A stretch of DNA of 64,000 nucleotides from CAWGHZ01 sp963775315 (GCA_963775315.1 CAVZIN010000007.1:1054001-1118000), one strand, 5' to 3'. Numbered from the stretch's first letter, positions 1-8,834 are shown. Numbers and translations are program-made. The notes: generated by a model from the letters alone, not told the origin.

Positions 1-1
1 C

Positions 2-973
2 GTCGCCGCCGAGGTCGCGCGCGGCTGCGGCTCCAGCGCCTGGATATTGTCGAACGTCGCCGGGCACGAGAAGGGCAACGGCATGCGCGACCCGCGGGCA
101 CAGGAGGAGGTGCATGCGGCGGGGCCCGAGGCGCTGACCTGCGCCTGCTTTCCGGGCAAGGACGCGAAGACCGAGACGGTCGATGGCGGGGTGGTACTGG
201 ACGGCACCTGGAACTTCGCCTCGGGCGTCGACCAGGCGTCTTGGAACGACTTCAACATCTTCCTGCCGCGCGAGGGAACCTATCCCGAGCATTTCTTCGC
301 GCTGGTGCCGAAATCCGACTACGAGGTGATCGACGACTGGTACGTCACCGGCCTCGCCGCCACCGGCAGCCGGTCGTGCCGCGTGAGCAAGGTATTCGTC
401 CCGGCCCACCGCATGCAGGCCTCCGAAACGTGCAAGGGCGGGCCGACGGTCGGGTCCGAATACAACCCGGCGCCGATCTACAAGGCGCCGATCTGGGCAC
501 TCGGCGGCAAGATGTTCGTCTCGCCGCTCATGGGGCTCGCCCAGGGGGCGCTCGACCTGACGCTCGAGAATCTCGGGGCGCGGCGCTCGATCACCGGCGC
601 GGATCTCGGCGGCCAGCCGACCGTGCACCTCAGGGTCGCCGAGGCCGACGCCGCCATCGACACCGCCCGCGCCGTGGTCGACCGCGACTGCCGATCCGCC
701 ATGCACTACGCCCGGCGGGGCGAGCGGCCGCCAACCGAGGAGCGGGTGCGCTGGCGGCGCAACGACGCCTTCGCGGCCCGGCTCTGCATCGACGCGGTGG
801 AGAAGCTCTACCAGCTTGCCGGTGCGCGCCGGCTCGGGACCGATGACCCGTTCCAGCGCGTCTGGCGCGACGCCCACGCGGCGGCCGCGCAAATCACGCT
901 GGCCTGGGACCTCCAGGCGCTCAACGCCGGACGCGTCGCCTTCGGCCTGCCGCCCAACGACCCGCGGATATAG
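2..973 (+). CDS. Flavin-dependent monooxygenase, acyl-CoA dehydrogenase fold (5' truncated by window)
   Basis: The reading frame is open from the window edge, so the true start lies upstream. The visible part is the middle and C-terminal region of an acyl-CoA dehydrogenase-fold protein. The segment DDWYVTGLAATGSRS followed by VFVP..RM is typical of the group D flavin monooxygenases (HsaA, HpaB/HpaC-dependent or pigment-hydroxylase type) rather than true acyl-CoA dehydrogenases. These use reduced flavin from a partner reductase to hydroxylate aromatic or steroid-like substrates. The C-terminal helical domain with RVWRDAHAAAAQITLAWD is also as expected for this group. The neighbourhood is rich in aromatic catabolism genes, which fits, but the substrate cannot be inferred. 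No flavin reductase is adjacent in the window. Confidence 0.8.
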   Translation, partial: VAAEVARGCGSSAWILSNVAGHEKGNGMRDPRAQEEVHAAGPEALTCACFPGKDAKTETVDGGVVLDGTWNFASGVDQASWNDFNIFLPREGTYPEHFFALVPKSDYEVIDDWYVTGLAATGSRSCRVSKVFVPAHRMQASETCKGGPTVGSEYNPAPIYKAPIWALGGKMFVSPLMGLAQGALDLTLENLGARRSITGADLGGQPTVHLRVAEADAAIDTARAVVDRDCRSAMHYARRGERPPTEERVRWRRNDAFAARLCIDAVEKLYQLAGARRLGTDDPFQRVWRDAHAAAAQITLAWDLQALNAGRVAFGLPPNDPRI

Positions 974-1096
974 GTCGGGCGTTGCGGCCGTCGCGAAACG
1001 GCAACCCTCCTCACCACATTGTGCGCGCAGTTTTACGTGCGCCGACGTACGTGGATGCGTAAGTTGGGCATGGGAGTGGGGAGAAGGGAGCACCGC

Positions 1097-1945
1097 ATGA
1101 CAGAGTTGCCCGCGCGCTGGCCGTTTACGCCGCTCAAGACCGCGATCCTCGCGGTCCTCGTCTTCCCCGGTGCCTGGACGGCCTACGACCTGGCGATGGG
1201 CAATCTGGGGGCCCGGCCGATCACCGAGGCGATCCACGAGGTTGGGCTCGACGGCATCCGGCTGCTGTTCATCGCGCTCGCCATCACGCCGCTCCGCCAG
1301 ATCTTGCGCTGGCCGCTGCTCGCCCAGCAGCGCCGCATGATCGGCGTCGCCGCGTTCTGCTACCTTTTCGTGCATTTCTGCCTGTATGTCGTCGACCAGA
1401 AGCTGAACCTCCCGCACGTCGCCAGCGAGATCGTGCTGCGCATTTATCTGACCATCGGATTCGTCGGGCTGACGGGGCTCGCGGTGATGACCGCCACCTC
1501 GACCGACGCGATGGTGCGGCGGATGGGCGGGAAGAACTGGCGGCGGCTGCACAAGATCGTCTATGGCATCGGCATCCTGGCCGCGATCCACTTCTTTATG
1601 CAGTCCAAGCTGGACGTGTATGAGCCGACCTGGATGGCGGGCATGCTGATCTGGCTGCTCGGCTATCGCATCGTCGCTTCGCAGAACCGGAATGCCGCCA
1701 CCAAGCCGCTCGCGGTCGGGCTCCTCGGGGTTGTCGCGACACTGGCGACCGCGGGGGGCGAGGCGCTCTACTACTTCGTGCTGAACCACGTCCCGCCGAT
1801 GCGGGTGCTCGAGGCGAACCTCGACCTCTCCTTCCCGTTGCGGCCGGGCTGGTGGGTCCTGACGGCGAGCCTCCTGGTGTTCCTGCTGAGCGCGGCCCGT
1901 ACGATCCAGGCGCGCAAGCCCAAGCTGGCGGCCCGCGCAGCCTAA
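1097..1945 (+). CDS. msrQ: MsrQ-like haem-binding membrane protein (ferric reductase-like domain)
   Basis: A 282-residue integral membrane protein with a ferric-reductase-like transmembrane domain. Histidines at about 93, 152 and 165 lie in or next to predicted helices and are the expected haem ligands. The family member MsrQ passes electrons from the respiratory chain or a flavin reductase to the periplasmic methionine sulfoxide reductase MsrP. The msrP gene, usually just upstream, is not here; the upstream gene is a monooxygenase. The protein is longer than Escherichia coli MsrQ by roughly 70 residues, with two extra hydrophobic stretches at the C terminus. The ATG at 1097 was chosen because GAGAAGGGAG lies 6 bases upstream and the hydrophobic core starts soon after. 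Function as MsrQ is inferred from the family; a different partner is possible. Confidence 0.78.
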   Translation: MTELPARWPFTPLKTAILAVLVFPGAWTAYDLAMGNLGARPITEAIHEVGLDGIRLLFIALAITPLRQILRWPLLAQQRRMIGVAAFCYLFVHFCLYVVDQKLNLPHVASEIVLRIYLTIGFVGLTGLAVMTATSTDAMVRRMGGKNWRRLHKIVYGIGILAAIHFFMQSKLDVYEPTWMAGMLIWLLGYRIVASQNRNAATKPLAVGLLGVVATLATAGGEALYYFVLNHVPPMRVLEANLDLSFPLRPGWWVLTASLLVFLLSAARTIQARKPKLAARAA

Positions 1946-1973
1946 TTCGGCCGCAGCGGCCTCGGAGCGACAC

Positions 1974-1994
1974 TGGCGCCACGGGCCGGCGCCA
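1974..1994 (+). terminator. Hairpin after msrQ-like gene, weak terminator candidate
   Basis: TGGCGCC and GGCGCCA form a 7-bp stem with a 7-base loop, 29 bases after the stop of the upstream gene. There is no U tract, only AAAA after the stem, so termination activity is uncertain. Confidence 0.3.
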
Positions 1995-2107
1995 AAAGAT
2001 CAAACTCCCTTGCAGCGCGACGGCGGGCGCAGGAACGCTGCCGGCCGATCCGTGATGTCCATTGAACCGGTCAGTAACGGCCGGTGCATCCAGGATCGGA
2101 GAGCTGC

Positions 2108-2455
2108 ATGAAACGCTATCTGCCCTTCGCCGCGACCGTCTTCGCACTTTCGGTTGCGGCCGCCGCGCCGGCCATTGCCGGCTATGGCAGCAACGAGCAG
2201 CACGAGTTCGAACTGGTCGCCATGGACCAGGCCAGCTGCGCCAGCATGTTGCAGGCGTTCGACGCGGCGCACGCGACAAACGCCGCGGCCGTCGCACTGC
2301 GCGACAAGGGCGCCAAGGACTGCGCCGAGACCAACTCCTTCGCCACCTCGATGGGCACCGACGAGCTTGAGCAGGCGCTCGGCATGATCGGCGTCAAGGT
2401 GGCGCGGGCCAACCCCGGCCAGACGACCTTCAAGGGCGGCGAGTTGATCGAATAG
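2108..2455 (+). CDS. Small secreted protein of unknown function
   Basis: A 115-residue protein with a clear Sec signal peptide: MKR, a hydrophobic stretch, and an APAIA-G cleavage site near residues 24-25. The mature part is about 90 residues, acidic, with cysteines in DQASCASM and AKDCAE that could form one disulfide in the periplasm. I do not recognise the family. The ATG at 2108 is preferred over an in-frame ATG at 2084 because GGAG lies 5 bases before it and the signal peptide starts there. The gene is followed by a strong rho-independent terminator and stands alone. Confidence 0.7.
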   Translation: MKRYLPFAATVFALSVAAAAPAIAGYGSNEQHEFELVAMDQASCASMLQAFDAAHATNAAAVALRDKGAKDCAETNSFATSMGTDELEQALGMIGVKVARANPGQTTFKGGELIE

Positions 2456-2483
2456 GGATCGGCGGCGCCGTTTGGAGCGCGAA

Positions 2484-2526
2484 CGCCCCCTCTCGCCCCG
2501 GTCGGGCGGGAAGGGGGCGGCTTTTT
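2484..2526 (+). terminator. Rho-independent terminator
   Basis: CGCCCCCT (2484-2491) pairs with AGGGGGCG (2512-2519) and is followed by GCTTTTTC. It lies just after the small secreted protein gene and immediately before the end of the convergent aldolase-family gene. Confidence 0.82.
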
Positions 2527-2527
2527 C

Positions 2528-3313
2528 TCAGCTCGCGTAGTCGGGTTGGGTGCGGTCGAGGTTGCGCCGTACTGCCGCCCAGGCGATCAGGCTGTAGGGC
2601 GAGTCCGGCGTGTTGCGGCGGAACCGAGTCATCGAGGTGCCGCGCACCACCTCGTCGCTCGGCTGGTTGAGCCGCGCCCCGCCGGCCATGGCCAGCACCT
2701 GGTATTCGCACGCGCGTTCCAGGTTGTAGGTGAGCTGGAACACCTCGGAGATCGACTCGGCCCAGGTCAGCGTGCCGTGGTTACGGAGGATCATGCACTT
2801 GGCTTCGCCCATATCGCGGGCGAGGCGGGCGCACTCGTCCTCGTCGGTCGCGATGCCCTCGAAATCGTGATAGGCGATTTCGCCTAGGATCATCGCGTGC
2901 TGGCTGAGCGGGCGCAGCCCCTCCGCCTGGATCGAGACGGCGACGCCGTGCCGCGTGTGCAAGTGCACGACGCAGTTTGCGTGGTCGAACGCCTTGTAGA
3001 CCGCCGAATGGATGACGTAGGCAGCGCGGTTCAGCGTGTACGCGCTATCCAGCACCTTCTTGCCGGTGTCGTCGATCTTGAGCAGAGACGACGCCGTGAT
3101 CTCCTCGAAGACGAGGTCGAGCGGGTTCACCAGGTAGCAGTTGGGCTCGCCCGGCACCCGCATGGTCATGTGGGTGAAGATGTGGTCGTCCCAGCCGCGC
3201 ACCGCGACGTAGCGATAGAGAGCGGCGAGATCCTCGCGCGCCATCCACTCGGCCTCGCCGACCTTGTCCCTGAGGCCGGTTTCGGCCCGACGCGCCTTGC
3301 TGACCGCCGCCAT
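2528..3313 (-). CDS. Class II aldolase/adducin family protein
   Basis: A 261-residue single-domain class II aldolase/adducin protein. The zinc-binding signature is visible as HLHTRHG at about 117-123 and a third histidine in RNHG at about 179. Members include fuculose-phosphate aldolase-type enzymes, but this catabolic-cluster branch is often annotated only as aldolase family and its substrate is unknown. The length is normal. The next gene on the same strand, an alpha/beta hydrolase, starts upstream at 4230 with a 68-base gap before this gene, so the two are probably cotranscribed. An aldolase or decarboxylase step in degradation of a carbonyl compound is the likely role; this is inference from context. 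Confidence 0.85.
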   Translation of the reverse strand: MAAVSKARRAETGLRDKVGEAEWMAREDLAALYRYVAVRGWDDHIFTHMTMRVPGEPNCYLVNPLDLVFEEITASSLLKIDDTGKKVLDSAYTLNRAAYVIHSAVYKAFDHANCVVHLHTRHGVAVSIQAEGLRPLSQHAMILGEIAYHDFEGIATDEDECARLARDMGEAKCMILRNHGTLTWAESISEVFQLTYNLERACEYQVLAMAGGARLNQPSDEVVRGTSMTRFRRNTPDSPYSLIAWAAVRRNLDRTQPDYAS

Positions 3314-3381
3314 GTCGTCCTCCCGCGAGATTGCGGCGGGAAGTCTACACGAGGTCTGGCCGGCGCGTCATTGCCAAGGGC

Positions 3382-4230
3382 CTACCGCTTTTTGCCGTTC
3401 ACCCGGTCGAGGAAGGTGATGGCGGCGCGGTTGAATTCGTCCGGCATCTCGATGTTGGGGCAATGGCCGCAGCGCTCGAACACGATGACTTCGGAGCCCT
3501 TGATCCGGGCGGCGAGCTGGGTAGCGAACCCTTTCTCGCGCAGCGGGTCCTCGGCACCGGCGAGGATCAGCGTCGGCACCGCGATGTTCTCGTAGGGCGT
3601 CTGGTCGGCCGAGCCGAAATAGGGCGATGTCTCGCGGAATGGCGCGCGGAAGCGCGAGGCCGCCGTCGCCTCCCATGCCCCCGGCATGCGCGCGAACTCC
3701 TGCCGCCGGGCGACGTAGGAATCGTCCTGCGAGAATTTGGGGTCGTAGAGCATGGCCCTGAGTAAGGCCCGCATCGCGTCGTCGGACCCGTCATAGGCCA
3801 GCAGGACCTTGCGCGCCTCGGTCGCCGGCGTGCCGCCGCCGCCCGGCCCCAGCACCATCGACCGGATCGGCAGCTTCATCGGCGGGCGCGAGGCGATCTG
3901 CGCCAGCATCGACCCGCCCATCGAGTTGCCGATGAAGTCCGCCTCGCCGATTCCCATCACATCGAGGAAGCGGCGCATGTGGGCGATCGGCCGTTCGCGC
4001 GGGGCGCCGAAATCGTAGATCTTGTCGGTCCGCCCGAAGCCCAGCCAGTCGGGCGCGACCGCGCGGTACCCGGCCTTGGCGAGCGCCGGGACCGCGTGCT
4101 CCCAGCTGATCTCGGCCGCGCCGCCGAACTCGCCCGAATGCAGCAGGACCACGGTCGGGCCTGTCCCTGCCTCGAGGTAGTGCGTGCGGATTCCATCGAC
4201 ATCGACGAACTTGCTCTGCCAGTCGGCCAT
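3382..4230 (-). CDS. Alpha/beta hydrolase, meta-cleavage product hydrolase-like
   Basis: A 282-residue alpha/beta hydrolase. The nucleophile elbow is GNSMGG with Ser103, the acid is Asp228 in AGAEDPL, and the base is His256 in CGHCPN. The GNSMGG elbow and the EMPDEFNRA C-terminal segment resemble the C-C bond hydrolases of aromatic meta-cleavage pathways (MhpC, BphD, HsaD types), which cleave 2-hydroxy-6-oxo-dienoates. Start at 4230 is supported by AGGAGG 4 bases upstream. Two cysteines flank the catalytic histidine, which is unusual but not disabling. The context (class II aldolase, and a lower meta pathway 30 kb away) fits C-C hydrolase activity; an esterase remains possible. Confidence 0.85.
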   Translation of the reverse strand: MADWQSKFVDVDGIRTHYLEAGTGPTVVLLHSGEFGGAAEISWEHAVPALAKAGYRAVAPDWLGFGRTDKIYDFGAPRERPIAHMRRFLDVMGIGEADFIGNSMGGSMLAQIASRPPMKLPIRSMVLGPGGGGTPATEARKVLLAYDGSDDAMRALLRAMLYDPKFSQDDSYVARRQEFARMPGAWEATAASRFRAPFRETSPYFGSADQTPYENIAVPTLILAGAEDPLREKGFATQLAARIKGSEVIVFERCGHCPNIEMPDEFNRAAITFLDRVNGKKR

Positions 4231-4451
4231 GATTCCTCCTGCGTTCGTCGGGCACCTTGCGGCATGCGACTCCGAGGCGTCAAGCGCAGTGCGCTCCCGG
4301 CATATTCTGCCGCGCCGGGACCGATTTTGCCGGGCAGGGAGGTCGCCGTTGTCCATGCGGCCCAGGCGAAGCGCCGCGCGCGCCGTGGCACGGGAATTGC
4401 ATGGGTCGCCGCGCGGCCCATGTCGGGCCGGCGTGTAGCATGAGGTGTGAC

Positions 4452-5084
4452 ATGTCCGATATCGCCAGTCTTGGTGGGCTGGCGGGGCTGTTGTCCCGTC
4501 AGCATCCGCCTCCGTTCCCCAACTCCATCTTCGGCCCGTCCAACAGCGGCGCGCCCACTGCCTTCGGATCCGATCCGCTGCTTAGCGCATTGGACTCGGA
4601 CGGCACGGGGGGCGCGTCCACGAGTACCCCGTCGTCCGGGCTGGGATCCGCCGGCTCCGGCACGTTCGACCCGACGACGATGGCCGCGCTTCTGGGCGTG
4701 CAGGAACAGGCGGCCGGCGTCGGTGCCGGCGCGTCGGCTTCCGGCACCACCCAGGGCACGAGCTTCGCCGACCGGCTGTTCGCCCAGATCGACAGCAATG
4801 GCGACGGCTCGGTCAGCTCATCCGAACTTTCGGACGGGCTGCGTCAGGCGGCCGCCATGCGCCACCACCATCACGGCGGTGGCGGTGGCGGCGGCGGTGC
4901 GGTTTCGAGCCAGAAGCTTGCCGACATGATGCAGAGCGCGTCGCAGTCGACCGACGGGAGCTCTGACGTGGTCACCAACTCAGACGGCTCGACCACGACC
5001 ACTGTCACCTATCCCGACGGCACGAAGTTCACGATGACGACCCCGGCAGCAGCCGCGGCCGCCCAGGAATCGACGGCCCTCTAA
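4452..5084 (+). CDS. EF-hand protein with poly-His/poly-Gly linker
   Basis: A 210-residue Ser/Gly/Ala-rich protein with one canonical EF-hand loop at residues 114-125 (D-S-N-G-D-G-S-V-S-S-S-E), which should bind calcium. Directly after the exiting helix comes MRHHHH and then eight glycines (about 137-149), then another short helix. No signal peptide is evident. The low-complexity N terminus and a Thr-rich C terminus (TVTYPDGTKFTMTTP) flank the domain. Proteins of this pattern occur in alphaproteobacteria as uncharacterised EF-hand proteins. ATG 4452 is preferred over ATG 4440 in the same frame because GAGGT lies just before it; either is possible. Confidence 0.75.
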   Translation: MSDIASLGGLAGLLSRQHPPPFPNSIFGPSNSGAPTAFGSDPLLSALDSDGTGGASTSTPSSGLGSAGSGTFDPTTMAALLGVQEQAAGVGAGASASGTTQGTSFADRLFAQIDSNGDGSVSSSELSDGLRQAAAMRHHHHGGGGGGGGAVSSQKLADMMQSASQSTDGSSDVVTNSDGSTTTTVTYPDGTKFTMTTPAAAAAAQESTAL

Positions 5085-5091
5085 TGCACGA

Positions 5092-6687
5092 TCATGCCGA
5101 CGCCCGCCGGAGCATCTCTCCCGGCGCGGCGCCGGTGTGGCCGTCGCCGCGAAGCACCGCAACCCCGTTCACCAGCACGGTCTCGATGCCGACCGCGAAC
5201 CGGTGCGGATCGGCATAGGTCGCCCGCTCCGCCACCGTGGCGGCGTCGAACACGGTGACGTCGGCGCGAAAGCCCTCGCGCAGCAGCCCGCGGTCGGAAA
5301 GCCCGAGCGCGGCGGCGGAGGCACCGGTCATCTTGCGGATCGCGGTCTCGATGGGAATCAGCGCCTCGTCGCGGACGTAGCGCCCCAGCACGCGGGCGAA
5401 CGTGCCGTAGAAGCGGGGATGAGGCTTTCCCTGGCCGGTGATGCCGGTCGGCGCCACCGAATTGCCGTCGGAGCCGACCATCACGTCGGGCGCGCGGATG
5501 AAGTCGCGCACGTCGTCCTCGCCGATCGATTCCACTACCACGCGTGTCTGGCCCCGATCGGCGACGATGTAGTCGAGCGCGGCGTCGAACGGGTCCTTGC
5601 CCTGTTCGCGGGCGATCTCGGCTATGGTCTTCCCGGCGTGCTGGGGCAGGTTGGGCGAGATCGAGATGCGGACCGCGTCCCAATCCTTCACGCGGCCGAA
5701 ATTGTTGAGCCCGTGTGCAGCGACCTCCTCCTTGATCCGGGTGCGGCTCGCGGGGTCGGCGATGCGCGCCGCCGTCGCCTGCTCGCCGCCCTCCTGCAGC
5801 CACGGCGGCATCAGATTGCGCAGCGGGTTCGAGGCGGCAGTGTAGGGATATTCGTCGCAGTCGATGGCGATCCCGCGGGCGCGCGCATCGCGCAGCATGT
5901 CGAGGAACCTCCCGACCTTGCCCCAATTGTCGGTGCCCGACACCTTGGCGTGGACGATCTGCACGTGCACGCCCGTGCGCTCACCGAACTCGATGGCCTC
6001 GGCGGTGGCGTCGAACACCGCGTTCGCCTCGTCGCGCAGGTGGGTGAAATATCGCGCTCCGTGGCGCCGCAGAATGGCGCCGAGCTCGACCAGCTCCTCG
6101 CCCTTGGCGTAGGAGCCGGGCGCCGTAAACAGGCCGGACGACATGCCGAGCGCGCCAGCCGCCAGCGCCTCTTCGAGCAGCCGCTTCATCGTGGCGAGCT
6201 CCTCCGGTTCGGGCGGCCGGTTCTCGAGCCCCATCGTCATCAGCCGCAACGTATTGTGCCCGACCAGCATGACCCGGTTGACCGACGTCGCAGGGTAGGT
6301 GGCGGCGTACTCGGCGAAGCTGGTCGCCTTGAAGTCGAGCCAGGGCGCGCTGGGACCGAGATAGGCTTTCAGCGCGTCCGCCTTGCCGGGCAGGCATGGC
6401 GCGCAGGAATAGCCGCAATGGCCGATGACCTCGGTCGTCACGCCCTGGTGCACCTTGGACTCGGAAAGCGGCATCAAGGGCAGCGTCCAGTCGGAGTGCG
6501 TCTTGATGTCGATGAAGCCCGGCGCCACCACCTTGCCGCGCGCGTCGATCGTCTCCGCGTCGCCGGTCGAGATGTCGGTGCCGATCTCGACGATCCGCCC
6601 GTCGCGGATCGCGACGTCCGCGCGCCTTCCGGGACCGCCGGTGCCGTCGACGATTGTGCCGCCGCGGATGACGATGGGGCGGGTCAT
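5092..6687 (-). CDS. N-acyl-D-amino-acid deacylase-like amidohydrolase
   Basis: A 531-residue metal-dependent amidohydrolase of the D-aminoacylase branch. The N-terminal beta-sandwich (IRGGTIVDGTG, RIVEIG) is followed by the metal site PGFIDIKTHSD at about 56-66 and the HCGYSCAP segment, whose Cys corresponds to a bridging metal ligand in characterised D-aminoacylases. The first His of the usual HxH is Lys here; His64 is kept. The protein ends with DGHTGAAPGEMLRR, a common ending in this family. It may hydrolyse N-acyl-D-amino acids or a cyclic amide such as a dihydropyrimidine-like substrate. Start at 6687 has GAGG 9 bases upstream; an in-frame ATG at 6705 is the alternative. The Ldh-family gene ends 61 bases upstream on the same strand. 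Confidence 0.85.
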   Translation of the reverse strand: MTRPIVIRGGTIVDGTGGPGRRADVAIRDGRIVEIGTDISTGDAETIDARGKVVAPGFIDIKTHSDWTLPLMPLSESKVHQGVTTEVIGHCGYSCAPCLPGKADALKAYLGPSAPWLDFKATSFAEYAATYPATSVNRVMLVGHNTLRLMTMGLENRPPEPEELATMKRLLEEALAAGALGMSSGLFTAPGSYAKGEELVELGAILRRHGARYFTHLRDEANAVFDATAEAIEFGERTGVHVQIVHAKVSGTDNWGKVGRFLDMLRDARARGIAIDCDEYPYTAASNPLRNLMPPWLQEGGEQATAARIADPASRTRIKEEVAAHGLNNFGRVKDWDAVRISISPNLPQHAGKTIAEIAREQGKDPFDAALDYIVADRGQTRVVVESIGEDDVRDFIRAPDVMVGSDGNSVAPTGITGQGKPHPRFYGTFARVLGRYVRDEALIPIETAIRKMTGASAAALGLSDRGLLREGFRADVTVFDAATVAERATYADPHRFAVGIETVLVNGVAVLRGDGHTGAAPGEMLRRASA

Positions 6688-6748
6688 GCGGACGGGCCTC
6701 GCCATGCCAGCGTCATCCGAGGGCGCCGGCTCCCCGCAACGTGGTAGG

Positions 6749-7828
6749 TCATGCCGTCCGGCCTTGCGACGCGGCCAGGGTTTCCGGCATTGGGACGCCG
6801 AGCCTGGCGGCGAGCGCTTCCATCTGCTTCCAGATCGGTGGGGGGATCGGAATGCCCGCCTTCGCCCGGCTGGCGTAGACGCGGTCGCCGCGCTCGCCCG
6901 GCACGGTGATCTCGTTGACGCCCTCGGCGTGGGGCAGGGCCTTGATCGCCGCCACCAGCGCGGCCGTATTGCGCCGGTATTCGACCGCATCTCCGAAGAC
7001 CGCGGGGTCGATGGCGCCGACCAGCGCGTTCTGGTTGTGCATGTTGCCACCTTCGACGCCGGTGATGGCGGGGGTGATGGTCGGGTTGCCGAGCATGAGC
7101 CCGGCCATGCACTCGATCATCATGGCGAGGCCGGCCCCCTTGTGGCCGCCGAGCGGCAGGGGCACGACGGCCATCGCGGGGTCGGTCGTCGGACGGCCCT
7201 CTGCGTCGATTGCCCAACCGCGCTGAAGCGCCTCGCCGGTCAGCTTGTATTCCTTGAGCTTGCCGGCGGAGACGACGGCGCTCGCCATGTCGAGCACCAG
7301 CGGCGCCCGGCCTTCCACAGGCACCGCGATGGCGAGCGGCGAGGTCGGCAGCACCGGCCCCCTGGCGCCGGGGTAGCCCATCTGGGTCGGCACGCCGCAA
7401 CTCATGGCGAGCCCCACCATGTTCGCTTCGGCGGCGCGGCGGGCGAACAGCCCGATGGCGCCGGAGTGGGCGACGCGGCGGACAAGCGTCCAGGCGAAGC
7501 CCGCGGTACGCGCCTTGGCGATTGCGCGGTCCATCGCGTCCGGCAGCACGAGCGGTCCGAAGCCCCGGTCCGCATCGATCACCGTGACGGACGGCAGGTC
7601 CGTTATCGCGCGAATGTCGGGTCGCGGGTTGGACTCGCCCAGCTCGAACATCTCAAGATAGCGGGGCAGTCGGATCACGCCGTGCGTGTCCACGCCGCGC
7701 TGGTTCGCCCAGACCAGGGCCGCGGCTTCGGCGGCGGCGTGCGTGGCGCCCATTCCGCCGGCTTCGAGCACGGCGGCGGCGTAGCGGCGGAGTGCGTCGG
7801 CGGCGACGCGCCTGGGTCCATCGGCCAT
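6749..7828 (-). CDS. Ldh family oxidoreductase (malate/ureidoglycolate/sulfolactate dehydrogenase type)
   Basis: A 359-residue NAD(P)-dependent dehydrogenase of the LDH2/MDH2 family, unrelated to classical lactate dehydrogenases. The catalytic histidine is His49 in GVDTHGV. The GGHKGAGLAMMIE segment and the PLAIAVP nucleotide-site region are typical. Family members oxidise 2-hydroxy acids such as malate, ureidoglycolate, sulfolactate or 2,3-diketogulonate; which one applies cannot be told. The ATG at 7828 has GGGAGGA 5-6 bases upstream. It probably forms a two-gene unit with the downstream deacylase, which would suggest oxidation of an amino- or ureido-acid derived hydroxy acid. Confidence 0.85.
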   Translation of the reverse strand: MADGPRRVAADALRRYAAAVLEAGGMGATHAAAEAAALVWANQRGVDTHGVIRLPRYLEMFELGESNPRPDIRAITDLPSVTVIDADRGFGPLVLPDAMDRAIAKARTAGFAWTLVRRVAHSGAIGLFARRAAEANMVGLAMSCGVPTQMGYPGARGPVLPTSPLAIAVPVEGRAPLVLDMASAVVSAGKLKEYKLTGEALQRGWAIDAEGRPTTDPAMAVVPLPLGGHKGAGLAMMIECMAGLMLGNPTITPAITGVEGGNMHNQNALVGAIDPAVFGDAVEYRRNTAALVAAIKALPHAEGVNEITVPGERGDRVYASRAKAGIPIPPPIWKQMEALAARLGVPMPETLAASQGRTA

Positions 7829-7884
7829 CTGGTCCTCCCTCGAACGCGAAGCTACACTGCCGCCCATCAAGACGGGAGACGGAA

Positions 7885-8769
7885 ATGGAAGAGCGGGTCA
7901 GCTTCAAGTCCGGCGATCTTACCCTCGCCGGCATCGTTCATACCCCCAAGGACGCGAAGAAGGGCGAGCGACGGCCGGCCTTCCTGGTGCTGCACGGGTT
8001 CGGCTCCAACAAGGCGAGCCACAACTGCACGATCCCCAGCGAATTCCTGAGCGATTGGGGCTACGCCGCGATGCGGTTCGACTATCGCGGCTGCGGCGAA
8101 TCGGACGGCGAGAAGTCGCGCATCATCTGCCTGGAGCAGGTCGAGGACACCTCGGCGGCGCTCACCTACATGGCGTCGCGGCCGGACGTCGATCCCGACC
8201 GTATCGGGGTGATCGGCTCGTCCTTCGGCGCGGCGGTCGCGGTCTATACCGGCGGCGTCGACAAGCGTGTCGCGGCGGTCGTCTCGTCCGGCGGATGGGG
8301 CGACGGCGAGCGCAAGTTCCGCGGCCAGCACCCCACGCCCGAGGCATGGGCGCGCTTCACCAAGATGCTGGCCGATGGCAAGGAGCACCGCGCCAAGACC
8401 GGCAAGTCGCTGATGGTGCCGCGCTACGACATCGTGCCGATCCCGCCCGAGCTCCGCACCAACCTGGCCCCCAATTCGGTGATGGAATTCCCGGCCGAGA
8501 CGGCGCAGTCGATGTACGATTTCCGCGCCGACAACGTGGTCGGCAACATCGCGCCGCGCCCGCTGCTGCTGCTGCATTCGTCGCACGACACGGTGACGCC
8601 GACCGAGCAGTCGATCGAGATGTTCAAGCGGGCGAAGCACCCGGTCGATCTTTGCCTGTTCTCCGACACCACCCATTTCATGTTCGGGGCGGAGAACCCG
8701 CGCGTCCGTCATATCCTGAAGGACTGGCTGGACAAGTACTTCCCGGCCAAGGCGGCAGTCGCCGCCTGA
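7885..8769 (+). CDS. Alpha/beta hydrolase (dienelactone hydrolase-like)
   Basis: A 294-residue alpha/beta hydrolase. The nucleophile is Ser113 in GSSFGA, the acid Asp235 in SSHDTVTP and the base His264 in DTTHFM, all well spaced. The oxyanion region is LHGFGSNK. The sequence resembles the BAAT/dienelactone hydrolase-like serine esterases rather than the meta-cleavage hydrolases. The start at 7885 follows GGGAGACGG. It is divergently transcribed from the Ldh gene with only 56 bases between the start codons, so both promoters must overlap. Substrate unknown. Confidence 0.85.
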   Translation: MEERVSFKSGDLTLAGIVHTPKDAKKGERRPAFLVLHGFGSNKASHNCTIPSEFLSDWGYAAMRFDYRGCGESDGEKSRIICLEQVEDTSAALTYMASRPDVDPDRIGVIGSSFGAAVAVYTGGVDKRVAAVVSSGGWGDGERKFRGQHPTPEAWARFTKMLADGKEHRAKTGKSLMVPRYDIVPIPPELRTNLAPNSVMEFPAETAQSMYDFRADNVVGNIAPRPLLLLHSSHDTVTPTEQSIEMFKRAKHPVDLCLFSDTTHFMFGAENPRVRHILKDWLDKYFPAKAAVAA

Positions 8770-8789
8770 CCCGCCGGCGATCCGGGGCG

Positions 8790-8830
8790 GGGGAGGCGAT
8801 CCGGCTAGGCCGGGGCCGCCTCCTCCCCGG
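8790..8830. terminator. Nested hairpin between convergent genes
   Basis: GAGGCG and CGCCTC close an outer stem around an inner CCGGC-TAG-GCCGG hairpin. It lies between two converging genes and lacks a T tract, so it is only a candidate bidirectional terminator. Confidence 0.33.
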
Positions 8831-8834
8831 CGCC

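Noticed and set aside
4452..5084. His-tag or vector contamination in the EF-hand protein
   Set aside because: Only four histidines, inside a long open frame with normal flanking sequence and host-like codon use.
5137..6747. Plus-strand open frame opposite the deacylase gene
   Set aside because: Composition is that of a high-GC shadow; no start signal or homologous domain, while the minus-strand protein is a clear amidohydrolase.
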